The notes: a model not told the origin generated them from the letters alone. Positions 1-9,689 are shown, numbered from the stretch's first letter. The stretch: 64,000 bases of DNA from Morganella psychrotolerans (GCF_001676155.1 NZ_LZEW01000030.1:62001-126000); one strand, 5' to 3'. Numbers and translations: made by a program.

Positions 1-1230
1 ATCCCGCCGGATTGGTAACGCGGGGCAACAAATGCACCACCGTAAAGTGTAATAAAATCGGTAAAACCATAAAAAACCTCTGCCTGATTGATGTATTTCC
101 CATCACCATCATTGCGGCTGTCATATTTTCCGCTGGACAGGCTGTAGCGTATATTTCCTTTCCTTTCCAGGGTTGAGATTGACGAAAAAGGCACGATGAA
201 ATTCTTTTCACTACCGTCTGTTTCTGTAACATTAACGTAGAGATTCCCGCCATTGCTCATCGGGAAGTAGTTGGTCAGATTAAAGGGTCCTGCGGGCACA
301 CTTTGTCTGAGGATTGTTTCACCATTTTGAACAATAGTGACCGTAGCTTCTGAGTTAGCTAAGCCGGAAATAGTAGGAACATAATTTGTTTTATTTGTTG
401 GTTCCATTGTTCTGTCTGTTGTCAGACGAACACCGCGGTATTTAACGGAGTCAAACAACTGTGATGAGGAGTATAAATCCCCGATAGTAAATTCACTTTT
501 AATTTTATTAATATTTCGTGAAAGGGTATTGCTGATATTGTTCCATTTCTTCTTTCCATTGGTATCATTCATCCAGGTTGAGTAATTCTTGTAGCGCCAT
601 GCTCCCATATTTACACGGGTCCGGATGTTACCGTAATAGTTATCATCAGAGTTGCCATTATGTTGACGGTTGAACGCAGAAAATAAGTAATCAACAAATA
701 ATACAGGAATACCATTATCCCAGTTTTTTTTCTTCAATCAGTGATAGTTTGTCTTTATTAATATAGGATTGAGGGACTGTCAGGGAATAAACTTTAGTAT
801 TGAGATCCAAATAGCCTTGTACAAATTCAATGTTATTAATGTTAAGGCAGTTATCTGTATTTTGAGTTTCATCAGGTAATACAGGAAACTCAATACCAAA
901 ATTATCCCAGTCTGCTTTTGAAAAGCAAGGCGCCAGCTTTTCACTTCCGGAACTGTTTTTCATCAGAATGAAATCAATATCCTGATTAGATATTTTACTA
1001 TTGTTAATAAATAGATTAACTTTATATTTTCCCGGAGCTACATCATTTTCTTTGAAAACATCAAGTTCTTCATTAGTTAACTGAGATTCAGCACCGGCAA
1101 TACTGAATAAACCAGGTGGGTAATAGTCTCCGGCAATAACTGAACAGGATGTCCCTGCAAGCAGAAATGATATTACAGGTAATAATATGAAGTTGTTTTT
1201 ATTATACGTATTTTTCATAGTAGTCATCAT
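1..1230 (-). CDS. Fimbrial outer membrane usher, partial and frameshifted
   Basis: PapC/FimD-family outer membrane usher, the secretion pore for pilus subunits delivered by the chaperone encoded just upstream. The N-terminal part (1230 down to 715) has a signal peptide and an usher N-terminal domain that binds chaperone-subunit complexes. The reading then breaks in a run of eight T (724-731; A8 on the coding strand). Removing one A joins it to a frame that continues to the window edge with typical usher text such as WDNGIPVLFVDYLFSAFNRQ and later TDRTMEPTNKTNYVPTISG. The start codon lies a few bases past the chaperone stop; ATG at 1218 is an alternative. The rest of the gene lies outside the window. 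Family assignment is firm; whether the frameshift is real is not known. Confidence 0.85.
724..731 (-). other. A8 frameshift site in usher
   Basis: Eight consecutive A on the coding strand. Seven would keep the usher frame open (EEK-NWDNG instead of EEKKLG-stop). Confidence 0.85.
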
Positions 1231-1233
1231 GAT

Positions 1234-1918
1234 TTATTTAACAGAGACGTTTTTCTCAATTGCTTTGCCATAGTCATTTATATATGTCAGCCTGATATGT
1301 GCGGGTGCATTGGTTGTACCGGATAACTTCAGTGTTTCTTCGGATTTTGGGGTCAGATAACCATCAGATAATTTTATTTCCTGATTGTTAATGACTAACT
1401 TTGAAACATTAACATAGTAGGGTGTTGGGTTTTTTACTGTGAGAGTATTTCCGGATACACTCCAGGTTAATTTATCAACATAGGTTTCAATGTCTTTATT
1501 ATCTAATGATTCAGGGCGGTAAATTATCTTTATTCTGTTTGTCATGGAATAACGTAAAACATTCTCCTTACCTTCACTGCTTGGGGCAACAAACTTAACA
1601 TTCAGCCAATAAAGTGATTCTCTGTCTGATGGTAAATTGACAACTTTTGTTACCTGCAATGTATTCTTTTGTTCTGCCCGCAGTTTTAATAAGGGAGGAG
1701 TGGAAACAAAGTCAGGGCTGACTTTCCCTGCTTTATCTTCAACCCAGGATTGCAGCAGATAGTTTCTGTTTTTGTCAGTATTAAAGGCAACGACACCTTC
1801 ACTGTTATTTTTTTTCATGATAAACCAGACGGGTAGTTTCCAGACCGAATCCTGCATAGCTTTTTACCGTGAATAAAAGGCATGTTAAAACAGAGATAGT
1901 GATTTTTTTAGTAAACAT
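1234..1918 (-). CDS. Periplasmic fimbrial chaperone (PapD family), frameshifted
   Basis: PapD-like chaperone that caps pilus subunits by donor-strand complementation in the periplasm. Translation from ATG at 1918 gives a signal peptide (MFTKKITISVLTCLLFTVKSYA) followed by GFGLETTRLVYHEKK, which carries the conserved N-terminal Arg of the subunit-binding cleft (TRLVY). It then hits a stop after an A8 run (1808-1815). With seven A the frame continues as NNSEGVVAFNTDKN and YLLQSWVED, and reaches the family motif TNRIKIIYRP with the second cleft-basic residue. The corrected length is about 227 residues, normal for the family. The gene lies between the major subunit and the usher, the usual operon order. 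An apparent start at 1857 is an artefact of the shifted frame. Confidence 0.85.
1808..1815 (-). other. A8 frameshift site in chaperone
   Basis: Eight A on the coding strand shortly after the TRLVY motif. Seven A restores the 227-residue chaperone. It lies within 1.1 kb of the equivalent lesion in the usher. Confidence 0.85.
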
Positions 1919-1953
1919 AATGTCGCCTGATTAAATAATCATATAAAATGAAG

Positions 1954-1975
1954 GCGCAGATTAAATAATCTGCGC
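1954..1975 (-). repeat. 22-base palindromic hairpin between fimbrial subunit and chaperone
   Basis: Arms GCGCAGATTA and TAATCTGCGC are separated by only AA, just after the subunit stop codon. There is no U-run, so it is more likely an mRNA-stabilising or processing hairpin, or a partial terminator, than a full terminator. This is a common way to keep major subunit output above chaperone/usher output (inference). Confidence 0.7.
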
Positions 1976-1982
1976 ACTGATA

Positions 1983-2546
1983 TTAATTATAGGAAAGCGT
2001 ATAATTTAATGTTGCATCAGCCTGGCCGGCTTCAACATCGTCAGCAGTACTGGTATATTTTGCGACATAGCTTGCATGCCACTCTGTACTGGAAACAACA
2101 TCATACTCTTCAGATTCGCCATCAATAGTAATAGGCTCATCCATGTTGTCACGGTTATAAATAATAATACCGATATTTTTAGCTGTATTATCATCATTCG
2201 GATTATCTAATTCCAGAACAGATTCGTGACCATCTTTTCTGGTACCATGCAGCTGTAATTGCACTGTGCCCTGATCCGGGCAATCGATTAATGAAATATC
2301 CAGTGAACCATTTTTACCTTCTCCGCCAACTTCATCACCTGACCCGGTGAACGCGCTGGTTGGATAACGTCCCATCTCAACATCCGCATTTGGCGAATTG
2401 GAATTATTAATATCGATTGAACAGGTTGCGTTATAAATAAAACCTCTGAATGAGATTGTGCCATCCTGTTCAACAGCGGATGCACTCATTACTGAACCTG
2501 CTAATAAAATAGATAATACAGTTTTGCCTGTTAAAAACGTTTTCAT
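1983..2546 (-). CDS. Major fimbrial subunit (type 1 pilin family)
   Basis: A 187-residue pilin-like protein of the type 1 fimbrial family, secreted by Sec and polymerised by the chaperone-usher machinery. A signal peptide is visible (residues 1 to about 24, cleaved near SASAVEQ). The mature part begins with GTISFRGFIYNATCSI and has a second Cys in SLIDCPD, the conserved pilin disulfide pair. The C-terminus ends in NYTLSYN, matching the beta-strand end motif with penultimate Tyr recognised by the chaperone. It is first in the minus-strand operon before chaperone and usher. The specific fimbrial type cannot be named from sequence alone. Confidence 0.9.
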   Translation of the reverse strand: MKTFLTGKTVLSILLAGSVMSASAVEQDGTISFRGFIYNATCSIDINNSNSPNADVEMGRYPTSAFTGSGDEVGGEGKNGSLDISLIDCPDQGTVQLQLHGTRKDGHESVLELDNPNDDNTAKNIGIIIYNRDNMDEPITIDGESEEYDVVSSTEWHASYVAKYTSTADDVEAGQADATLNYTLSYN

Positions 2547-3297
2547 TAAAAAACCTTGTTTGAATTAATATCGGTAGTATTCGGGTGGCTAAATAAAACT
2601 AATATGCACCATTTATCATCAGATATTAATCTGATTAAAAATAACGATTGAAATGGTTATAAGTTATTATATTTGGCAAAAGATACATATCTTTATACCC
2701 GATTTAATAAGTTTATTTATCCTGAAATAAATATTGTCTTTATATCAGTTCATCTGTGTCCTGTTTGCCGGTCTGACTTATTGGGAGGTGATACTTTCCG
2801 GCATGAGTCAGGTATAAAATGATGCTGCATTGACATTGTTATATAGGTTTATTTTAGTGATAAATAAGTGATGACTAAGTCACTCACAATATAAGTATAC
2901 CTTAATCATTTATTTCCGGAACAGTCGGGTGTATCGGAGTGTTGTTTAGTGTTTCTTTATATTTCAGGGTAATAATCTGTTATTACCTGTTGATTATTAT
3001 TAGTTTTTATTTTATTTGATTTCACATTACCTGAATTATGTTCATGTGAAATAATGGGCATCTAAGATAAATGCATTATTTATCAATTTGTTATATAAAA
3101 CTAAATGAAAGGAAAACGCATAATAAGCGTATTGTTTTCTTACATATAGCAGGGCGCTATTATGCGGGATGTATCAATATTTTTGTAAATATAGTATATG
3201 TTTATATTATATTGTTGTGTATTTGTTATAAAAAGAAATGAGATATATTCGTGATAAATGAAAGCCGATTGGTAAATTATGACTAAAAAAAAGGAAG
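2547..3297. other. AT-rich fimbrial upstream region, no gene seen
   Basis: About 750 bases upstream of the pilin gene contain no credible coding sequence. An inverted repeat ATCAGAT-N4-ATCTGAT at 2618-2635 lies about 70 bases upstream of the pilin start and could be an operator. I did not find paired long inverted repeats that would mark an invertible promoter. Confidence 0.5.
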
Positions 3298-3337
3298 CAA
3301 CAGATACGGATAAATAATATGTTACCCGTATCTGTTG
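3285..3337 (-). terminator. Intrinsic terminator after D-cysteine desulfhydrase
   Basis: A 12-bp stem CAACAGATACGG / CCGTATCTGTTG (3298-3309 with 3326-3337) is followed on the minus strand by CTTCC and eight U (3285-3292). It lies 27 bases after the dcyD stop. Confidence 0.8.
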
Positions 3338-3363
3338 GATTTTAGCAGCACGTTGATGGATTA

Positions 3364-4386
3364 TTATTTTATCGGAGCACTTACTTCCTGATAAGCAAAT
3401 AAGCCTGTTGCACCACCCGTATGAATAAACAGCAGTGGTGAGGTATCCTGCGGGTTACGGCGCACCTGGTCAATCAATCCCGCCATTGCTTTACCGGTAT
3501 AAACAGGATCCAGAAGAATACCTTCGCTGCGTGCCAGCAGCTCAATCGCTTCCAGTCCGCCCGCATTCGGCATACCGTATTCCGGTGCAAAGTAATCATC
3601 CCACAGGATGACCGGAGCCGGTGTTTCAATACCAAACAGCGGCGCCAGTTCATTTTGCAGTTTGATGACTTTCGGCGCCTGGTCAGCGTAAGTGCGTGAC
3701 ACAGTGACACCGATAACCGGGGTTTGCGGCATGGCGAGCTGCAACCCGACAGAAAGCCCGGCATGCGTTCCCGCACTGCCGGAAGCAACGACGACGGCGC
3801 CGAATTCAACACCTTCAGGTTGTTGCTGTGCAATTTCCAGCGCGCACTGTACATACCCGAGAGAACCTAACAGATTTGAGCCGCCAACCGGGATGATATA
3901 GGCAGATTTGAGCTGCATTTTATCAATAAGTGCCTGCATCTGTGCATCGGGATCGGTCAGTGCATCACACATAACACACTGTGCGCCGAATAAATCACTC
4001 AGCAGTTTATTGCCGTTGTTCAGAAAGTTTGTTTCCTGACTGCCTATCGGGTTTTCCAGCAGTGCAATGCATTTCAGCCCGTACATGGCAGCGACAGCCG
4101 CTGTCTGGCGGACGTGATTTGACTGGATTGCGCCGGCGGTCACAATGATTTTTGCCCCTTGCTCCAGAGCATCTGCCATCAGAAATTCCAGCTTGCGCAG
4201 TTTATTACCCCCGGCGGCGAGAGGCGTTAAATCATCACGCTTGATGTAAATATCCCGTCCCAGCAGGCGGGATAGGTGATTCAGTTTATTCAGAGGCATT
4301 ACGCCGCCGAGTAAATCAATCTTACTGAACAGTGCCAGTGTTTGATGCAGCCGGGTTTCCCCGGCCGGAAGTACTGAAGATGACAT
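3364..4386 (-). CDS. dcyD: D-cysteine desulfhydrase
   Basis: A PLP enzyme of the ACC-deaminase/D-cysteine desulfhydrase family. It cleaves D-cysteine to pyruvate, sulfide and ammonia in the cytoplasm. The 340 residues are close to the E. coli protein (about 328). The PLP lysine sits in [13 protein letters not shown] (about residue 62), and [11 protein letters not shown] plus the glycine-rich SGSAGTHAG provide the substrate and phosphate sites. The start has a good AAGGAA ribosome site. It is last in a minus-strand set with an NhaC-type transporter and a cystathionine-lyase-like enzyme, which points to a sulfur amino acid uptake and degradation unit. A terminator follows. Some family members act on related D-amino acids, so the exact substrate is probable, not proven. 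Confidence 0.87.
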   Translation of the reverse strand: MSSSVLPAGETRLHQTLALFSKIDLLGGVMPLNKLNHLSRLLGRDIYIKRDDLTPLAAGGNKLRKLEFLMADALEQGAKIIVTAGAIQSNHVRQTAAVAAMYGLKCIALLENPIGSQETNFLNNGNKLLSDLFGAQCVMCDALTDPDAQMQALIDKMQLKSAYIIPVGGSNLLGSLGYVQCALEIAQQQPEGVEFGAVVVASGSAGTHAGLSVGLQLAMPQTPVIGVTVSRTYADQAPKVIKLQNELAPLFGIETPAPVILWDDYFAPEYGMPNAGGLEAIELLARSEGILLDPVYTGKAMAGLIDQVRRNPQDTSPLLFIHTGGATGLFAYQEVSAPIK

Positions 4387-4415
4387 AGCGTTTCCTTGAA
4401 TGTTTCCGGTCAGTC

Positions 4416-5864
4416 TCAGTAAGTGAATCCTAACCAGAGATAGACGGCCAGTGCAAAACTTGCTGTTAATACGGCGTACGGCATCTGGGTACGGATATGC
4501 TCGATATGGTCACAGTCTGTTGCCATTGAGGCGACAATCGCATCACTGGAGATAGGCGATGTCATATCACCGAAGATAGACCCGGCAATAGCGGCACCAA
4601 TCATATATTCCGGCGGCATCCCGACAGAAATACCCAGTTGCACACCAATCGGGATCATAATCGCGAATGTACCCCACGAGGTTCCGGTTGCCAGCGACAT
4701 CACGGCGCTGATAAGGAAGATAAAGCCGACAGAGAAGCCCGGAGCTATCACCCCGGACGTCACATGGGCAATATAGGCGCCGGTGTTCAGGTCAGAGGAA
4801 ACATGTCCCATCAGGAAAGCGAGGATCATCACGGAGCTGATTTTAATCATGCTCGCGTAGCCGATATACAGCTCTTTAAAAAAGGTATCCACATTCATTA
4901 CGCGGCGGAGAAGGAACCAGATAAAGGATACCGCAGTCCCGAACATCACACCCCAGTAAACAGATGTGGAGCCACTGCCTTTACTGAAATCTCCGTCGCC
5001 TGTGATATACAGCGCTACCGGTACCATCAGAATGGTGGAGAGAATAGGGATAAAGAAGTTCAGTGAAGTATGGCAGTTCGGATGATTGATAATATCTTTA
5101 TCATCTTCTTCCGGCTCTTGCACTTCATCTGTGGTATTGCCGGTAATAGCATCCGCAGAATAGTTGATAGCTTGTGCGCGCATTTCTGCTTTACGCATCG
5201 GACCCCAGGACACATTACTGAAAATGTAGAACAGGATGCTGGCAAGAGAGAACCACGCCATGATGTTGTACACCATAGAATGTGCAAGAATATCAAATGG
5301 TTCACCGGTAATCAGTCCTTGTGAAATCTGGACACCGATAACCCCCATCATTGCCGCACCCCAGCCGTTAATCATGGCAGAAGAACAAACAGAGACACAG
5401 GCGGTCTGGATGATGTATGACATCTTCTCAGGTGGTACGCCGTATTTTTTTGCCAGTGCTTTGGTGGATGCACCGGAAACCAGCTGATTGATTGAGCTTT
5501 CAATAAAAATCAGTGAGGTAATAATCATCGCCAGCAGTTGCACACCTTTTCTGCCTTTGATTATCTGTGTTTTATTGGTGAGCAGTCGCACAAGTGCCCG
5601 CACGCCGCCGGTGACGACAACCAGGCGCATAATTCCGCCAATCATCAGCATAAAGATGATGGTTTTGGCGTTACCTGATGACTTAAAGACATCAATTATG
5701 CCTTCAAGTGTGCCCCTGATGCCCAGTAAAATGTTGTGGTCATGAATGACGGTAAACCCGACAAGTATCCCGATCAGCAGTGATAAAATCACCTGGCGGG
5801 TACAAATTGCTAAAATTATAGTGACGACCGGGGTGATGATCGTCCAGATTCCATAGTCCTGCAT
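4416..5864 (-). CDS. NhaC-family Na+/H+ antiporter-like transporter
   Basis: A 482-residue inner membrane protein with about 11-12 hydrophobic segments, of the NhaC ion-transporter family. That family contains Na+/H+ antiporters and also organic-anion exchangers such as malate/lactate antiporters. Recognisable parts include [23 protein letters not shown] in the first half, and [19 protein letters not shown] and [16 protein letters not shown] in the second, which are typical of the family's conserved ion-binding region. It lies between two PLP sulfur amino acid enzymes, about 30 bases from dcyD and about 45 from the upstream gene, so co-transcription is likely. The context suggests transport of a sulfur amino acid or its product rather than pure pH homeostasis (inference). 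Confidence 0.8.
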   Translation of the reverse strand: MQDYGIWTIITPVVTIILAICTRQVILSLLIGILVGFTVIHDHNILLGIRGTLEGIIDVFKSSGNAKTIIFMLMIGGIMRLVVVTGGVRALVRLLTNKTQIIKGRKGVQLLAMIITSLIFIESSINQLVSGASTKALAKKYGVPPEKMSYIIQTACVSVCSSAMINGWGAAMMGVIGVQISQGLITGEPFDILAHSMVYNIMAWFSLASILFYIFSNVSWGPMRKAEMRAQAINYSADAITGNTTDEVQEPEEDDKDIINHPNCHTSLNFFIPILSTILMVPVALYITGDGDFSKGSGSTSVYWGVMFGTAVSFIWFLLRRVMNVDTFFKELYIGYASMIKISSVMILAFLMGHVSSDLNTGAYIAHVTSGVIAPGFSVGFIFLISAVMSLATGTSWGTFAIMIPIGVQLGISVGMPPEYMIGAAIAGSIFGDMTSPISSDAIVASMATDCDHIEHIRTQMPYAVLTASFALAVYLWLGFTY

Positions 5865-5909
5865 ACGCTTTCTCTGCTGTTATTTATTATTGTAATGAAA
5901 CGCGGAGAC

Positions 5910-7056
5910 TCAGGCTAATGCCTGCTCTAAGTCAGCCAGTAAATCGCCGATATCTTCAATACCGACAGACAGACGCAGTGTGCTGTCAAAAACACCAATT
6001 TCTTCGCGCTCTTCGCGGGTCATTGAACCGTGGGACATGGTCGCCGAGTGGTTTACCATGCTTTCCACGCCGCCCAGAGATTCAGCCAGAACGAAGTAAC
6101 GCAGCTTACGAACAAACTCTTCTGTCTCTGCCAGACCGCCTTTAAGCTGTATGGTGACGACCGCACCGCCGGTACGCATCTGTTTTTGGCACAGTGCATA
6201 GTGAGGGTGTGTTTTCAGACCCGGATAGAAGATTTTTTCGATTTTTTCATGACCGCAGAGATATTCTGCGACGGCCTGCGCATTACTGCACTGTGCCGCC
6301 ATTCGCAGTGCCAGGGTTTTCAGCCCGCGCAGCGCAAGATAGGCATCAAACGGAGACGCGACAGCCCCGGTTGTGGTTTTCAGGAAATTCAGTTTTTCCG
6401 CCAGGTCATCACGGTTGGTTATTACCGCGCCGCCGATGAGATCAGAGTGCCCGCCGATATATTTACTGGATGACACCATAATCAGATCCGCGCCCATGGT
6501 CAGGGGTTTCTGGTTCCACGGTGTCGCAAAGGTATTATCGATACAGGTAACAATATTGTGTTCTTTGGCAAGTGCGCAGATAGCCTGAATATCCACCAGT
6601 TCCAGTAACGGATTAGTCGGGCTTTCTATCCAGATCATGCGGGTGTTGTCTTTGATTTTACTGCGTACAGCGCTTAAATCATTGAGATCAACATAATCAA
6701 ATTCGTGCCCGCAATTCTCTTTGGCGACCCGTTCAAATAAGCGGAAGGTTCCGCCATAAACGCCTTTCATTGCAATAATGTGTGAGCCCTGCGGGAACAT
6801 ATTCAGGACCAGTGCGGCGGCGGCAACACCAGATGCAGTCGCGGTCGCATAAGTGCCTTCTTCTACATCCGCCAGCAGGGTTTCATATGCGTGGCGGGTC
6901 GGGTTACTGACGCGTGAATAGGCATATTCGCCGTGTTCACTCAGGCTGGTCTGAACAAAGGTGCTTGCTGTGGTAATCGCCGGAAAAATAGCATGGTTAA
7001 CGTTATCCTGCTGCTGTCCGCCGTGGATAAGCACTGTGGCAATTTTTTTTACTCAT
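5910..7056 (-). CDS. Cys/Met metabolism PLP enzyme (cystathionine gamma-synthase/lyase type), frameshifted
   Basis: A fold-type I PLP enzyme of the cystathionine gamma-synthase/gamma-lyase family. PLP lysine is in MVSSSKYIGGHSD (residue 198 after correction), with the usual YSRVSNPTR and ESPTNPLLELVDI motifs and a C-terminal SLGGVESMVNHSATMSH substrate region. The natural start appears to be ATG at 7056 (MSKK), with the frame broken in an A8 run (7043-7050). Seven A gives MSKKIATVLIHGGQQQ and a normal 381-residue protein, while the uninterrupted frame could begin only at GTG 7034. The gene heads the unit with the NhaC-type transporter and dcyD, which favours a degradative role on cystathionine or cysteine over biosynthesis. 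Synthase versus lyase cannot be decided by eye. Confidence 0.8.
7043..7050 (-). other. A8 frameshift site at the start of the Cys/Met PLP enzyme
   Basis: Eight A directly after ATG-AGT. Seven would put the start codon in frame with the rest of the protein. Confidence 0.8.
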
Positions 7057-7087
7057 TTTTAGGTGTCCTGTGAAATATGCGATAAAC

Positions 7088-7131
7088 ATACCCTTATTCA
7101 TTCAACCTGCATCCTGAATAATGTCGGGTAT
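7088..7131. repeat. Short ERIC-like relic
   Basis: A 44-base element with the outer ends of the longer copies in this window (ATACCCTTATTCATTCAA ... CCTGAATAATGTCGGGTAT) but no centre. It is probably an internally deleted ERIC/IRU unit. The rest of the 7057-7360 gap is AT-rich with nothing else seen. Confidence 0.7.
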
Positions 7132-7360
7132 CGTCAGTTAATTGTTATTGTAATGGACGGATATTGGCACAGGTAACCAGAAAAAATTTTCTAAAAAGAT
7201 TATGCAGCCGGGGAGGGCAGAGAATAAATTTCTCTGTGAAGAAATAATGCTTATCTATCAGATGATTATGCTGGTTTTATAAATGAGACACTAATCACAT
7301 TATGAATAATAAGGGTATTTTTTTTATTTTTTCGTCGTTATTTTTGGTCGTTAAAATAAA

Positions 7361-7386
7361 AAACCGGACAAAATATGTCCGGTTTT
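7361..7386 (-). terminator. Terminator after uxuR
   Basis: Stem AAACCGGAC / GTCCGGTTT around AAAATAT, with an A-rich stretch on the plus strand (U-rich on the minus transcript) following. It is placed 34 bases after the uxuR stop. Confidence 0.75.
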
Positions 7387-7419
7387 CTACGTAGTTCAGA
7401 GACTGATTATCAATCCGGA

Positions 7420-8196
7420 TTAATTGCGGACCAGATCGACCGGGTATGAATTGAACAAATAACCATCAAAATTAGGGTCGTCGACATCGGAAAGTTCCAG
7501 CAGGCGCTGTTTAACATTTTCCAGATGTTGCCACATGGCTTCTTTGGCGGCGGCAGGGTCTTTTTTAATCATGGCGGCAAGGATCACCTGGTGATCGGTC
7601 ATCCACTCTTTGCGGTACTCTTTATCCGCGATTCTGGTATGGAGTTTTAACCACATCGGGTTATTTTCCCGCCATGCCCAGGATTGCTTGAGCAGTTCAA
7701 CCAGCATACTGTTATGTGTTGCCTCGGCAATCGCCAGGTGAAACTCGCGGTCACCGGTTTCATCTTCACCGGTTTTCAGCTCATCGCGCTCCCGTTGCAG
7801 CGCACTGCGCATATTAGCAATATCCAGCGGGGTTGCCTGGGTGGCGGCGAATTCCGCAATATTGCTTTCCAGCAGCTGGCGTGCCTGGAGAAGCTCAAAA
7901 GGACCTGCGGCATTCAGCGCGCAAGGCTCCGTTGCCACATTCTCCCTCTGATGGGGGAGAGCAACAATATAGATACCGGACCCTTTACGAACCTCAATCA
8001 GGCTCTCCAGTTCCAGCATAATTAATGCTTCGCGTACAACCGTGCGCGACACGCTGAGCATGTCCGCTATTTCACGCTCTGGCGGAAGTTTGTCACCCAC
8101 AGCAAAATCCATGTTGATGATCATCTGACGCAATGCGTGGCCGACTTCCTGATAAGGACGTTTTGATTCGATAAATTGAGTCATCTGCGGTGCCAT
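7420..8196 (-). CDS. uxuR: GntR/FadR-family hexuronate regulator UxuR
   Basis: Transcriptional repressor of hexuronate genes, 258 residues. The N-terminal winged HTH (about residues 10-75; LPPEREIADMLSVSRTVVREALIMLE) is followed by an FCD ligand domain with GPFELLQARQLLESNIAEFAATQAT and FHLAIAEATHNSMLVELLKQSW. It resembles E. coli UxuR more than ExuR, notably in the C-terminal VKQRLLELSDVDD and FDGYLF. Fructuronate is the known effector of UxuR. The gene is divergent or adjacent to a hexuronate TRAP transporter and the uxu/uxa operon, and a TTGGTCAACCAA operator sits in its own upstream region, implying autoregulation. No strong ribosome site marks the start; ATG at 8184 is an alternative. 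Confidence 0.9.
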   Translation of the reverse strand: MAPQMTQFIESKRPYQEVGHALRQMIINMDFAVGDKLPPEREIADMLSVSRTVVREALIMLELESLIEVRKGSGIYIVALPHQRENVATEPCALNAAGPFELLQARQLLESNIAEFAATQATPLDIANMRSALQRERDELKTGEDETGDREFHLAIAEATHNSMLVELLKQSWAWRENNPMWLKLHTRIADKEYRKEWMTDHQVILAAMIKKDPAAAKEAMWQHLENVKQRLLELSDVDDPNFDGYLFNSYPVDLVRN

Positions 8197-8230
8197 AAAT
8201 AAAAAGAAAACGACGCTAGTTTACCAGATA

Positions 8231-8242
8231 TTGGTCAACCAA
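8231..8242. promoter_or_regulatory. UxuR operator upstream of uxuR
   Basis: Perfect palindrome-type site TTGGTCAACCAA, 35 bases upstream of uxuR. It matches the TTGGT-N2-ACCAA core known for UxuR/ExuR and recurs at five other places in this locus. Confidence 0.85.
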
Positions 8243-8305
8243 AAATGATTTTGACAACTATAATATAAAACAAACCACCCAATATTGATAATACAGGGTG
8301 GTCTA

Positions 8306-8432
8306 TATACCCCTATTCATTCAAACTGCAAGTTCGTTGGCTACGCTCAGTTAGCCGGGTCACATAGTTTATCTATGCTCCCCGTCTATCCTCCCTTGCC
8401 GCCTGCCTGCATCTTGAATGACGTTGGGTATA
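8306..8432. repeat. Full-length ERIC-like element (127 bp)
   Basis: A 127-base imperfect palindrome beginning TATACCCCTATTCATTCAAA and ending TTGAATGACGTTGGGTATA, with a central ACATAGTTTATCTATG arm. Length and layout match the enterobacterial ERIC/IRU repeat. It lies between dctP and uxuR. Confidence 0.85.
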
Positions 8433-8450
8433 TGAGAAATACAACTCAGA

Positions 8451-9431
8451 TTATTTTACGTCGCGGATACGATCAGCCATTGAAGACAGGGCCGGATTAC
8501 TTTTCGCGATCTCTTCATACATTGGTTTTACCGCATCCTGGAATGTGACTTTGTCGACCGTGATAAATTCAACACCGAGTTTTTCAACTTTAGCACGTTC
8601 TTCTTTCTCTGCAGTTGCCCACAGTTTTGCCATCACCTGTGCAGAATCTTTTGCCGCCTGCTTTACGATTACCTGTTGTTCCGGTGTCAGTTTATCCAGT
8701 GATTTTGTCGACATCACTAATACATCCGGCACCATTGTGTGCTCATCGAGTGAGAAGAACTTGGTGACTTCATTGTGACGGCTCAGAGTATAGGACGGAA
8801 TATTATTTTCTGCCGCATCCACCACTCCTTGTTGCAGGGCAGTGTAAAGCTCACCGTATGCCAGCGGGGTCGGGTTTCCGCCCAGCGCATTTACCATTGC
8901 AATAGCGGTCGGGCTTGGCTGAACGCGGATTTTCAGACCTTTCAGATCAGCCGGGGTACGGATGGGTTTCTTTGCATAGAAACTGCGTGCACCCGCATCA
9001 TAGTAAGTTAAACCGATAAAGCCACTTTTCTGGCTGGAATCCAGAATCTCCTGCCCGATATCGCCATAAATGATTTTTTCATAATGCGGTTTATCACGGA
9101 ACAGATACGGCAGGTTAAAGACGGAATAAGCCGGAGAGAAAGCTTCCAGTTCAGCCGCGTTGGATTTCACAATATCCAGCGCACCGTTTTGCATCAATTC
9201 CATGGATTCGCGCTGATTACCTAACTGTGCATCCGGGTAAAGGCGGATACGGACTTCACCTTGTGTTTTTTCTTTTACGTCATCGGCGAATTTTACCATT
9301 GCTTTATGAACGGCGTGATCGCGGTTGTGGTTATGGCTGAGCTTCAGAGTGGTGGCGGCAAAAGCCTGAGAAGCGCCGAGAGCAAATAAAGCGCCGATAA
9401 CAGTACTGATGATACGTTTGCTGTTTTTCAC
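8451..9431 (-). CDS. TRAP transporter solute-binding protein (DctP family), probable hexuronate receptor
   Basis: Periplasmic receptor of a tripartite (TRAP) transporter, 326 residues with a signal peptide (about residues 1-25, ending ASQAFAAT). DctP signatures include LKLSHNHNRDHAVHKAMVKFADDV near the mature N-terminus and the carboxylate-binding stretch GLKIRVQPSPTAIAMVNALGGNPTPLAYGELYTALQQGVVDAAENN, whose Arg contacts an acidic ligand. The start is GTG with GGAG upstream. It is transcribed away from the dctQM genes on the other strand, and both directions share a control region with UxuR operators. Hexuronate (glucuronate/fructuronate) as ligand is inferred from this context and is consistent with known uronate-specific TRAP receptors. 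Confidence 0.88.
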   Translation of the reverse strand: MKNSKRIISTVIGALFALGASQAFAATTLKLSHNHNRDHAVHKAMVKFADDVKEKTQGEVRIRLYPDAQLGNQRESMELMQNGALDIVKSNAAELEAFSPAYSVFNLPYLFRDKPHYEKIIYGDIGQEILDSSQKSGFIGLTYYDAGARSFYAKKPIRTPADLKGLKIRVQPSPTAIAMVNALGGNPTPLAYGELYTALQQGVVDAAENNIPSYTLSRHNEVTKFFSLDEHTMVPDVLVMSTKSLDKLTPEQQVIVKQAAKDSAQVMAKLWATAEKEERAKVEKLGVEFITVDKVTFQDAVKPMYEEIAKSNPALSSMADRIRDVK

Positions 9432-9519
9432 GTTAGGGATCTCCGGAGGGGGATAAGTTTCTTATTATGTCTTTGTACCTTAGTCAGAAGTGAGTTGTTG
9501 GTCAAAAGGCAAACTCGTA

Positions 9520-9531
9520 TTGGTTGACCAC
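9520..9531. promoter_or_regulatory. UxuR operator (dctP side)
   Basis: TTGGTTGACCAC, one mismatch from a symmetric TTGGT-N2-ACCAA site, about 90 bases upstream of the dctP start. Confidence 0.7.
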
Positions 9532-9553
9532 TATCACAAAAATACCCCGCACT

Positions 9554-9565
9554 TTGGTTAACCAA
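9554..9565. promoter_or_regulatory. UxuR operator (centre of divergent region)
   Basis: Perfect TTGGTTAACCAA, between the dctP and dctQ genes and adjacent to a CRP-like site. Confidence 0.85.
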
Positions 9566-9572
9566 ATCATTT

Positions 9573-9588
9573 TGTGATCGCCGTCACT
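9573..9588. promoter_or_regulatory. CRP-like site
   Basis: TGTGA-TCGCCG-TCACT matches the CRP pattern TGTGA-N6-TCACA with one mismatch. Its position between the divergent TRAP transcripts fits catabolite control of hexuronate uptake (inference). Confidence 0.65.
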
Positions 9589-9655
9589 CACTGTTTTCAG
9601 CCGGATAGACTATTCTCGAACAGCAAAATCTGTATTTGGTGTGACATTTGCCAAA

Positions 9656-9667
9656 TTGGTTAACCAG
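9656..9667. promoter_or_regulatory. UxuR operator (dctQ side)
   Basis: TTGGTTAACCAG, 23 bases upstream of the dctQ start codon, so bound repressor would block initiation or early elongation. Confidence 0.75.
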
Positions 9668-9689
9668 AAGAAGAACAAGGACAAGGCCG

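Noticed and set aside
2547-3297. Invertible promoter element for the fimbrial operon
   Set aside because: I looked for paired long inverted repeats and a recombinase gene nearby and found neither. The only palindrome (2618-2635) is short and operator-like.
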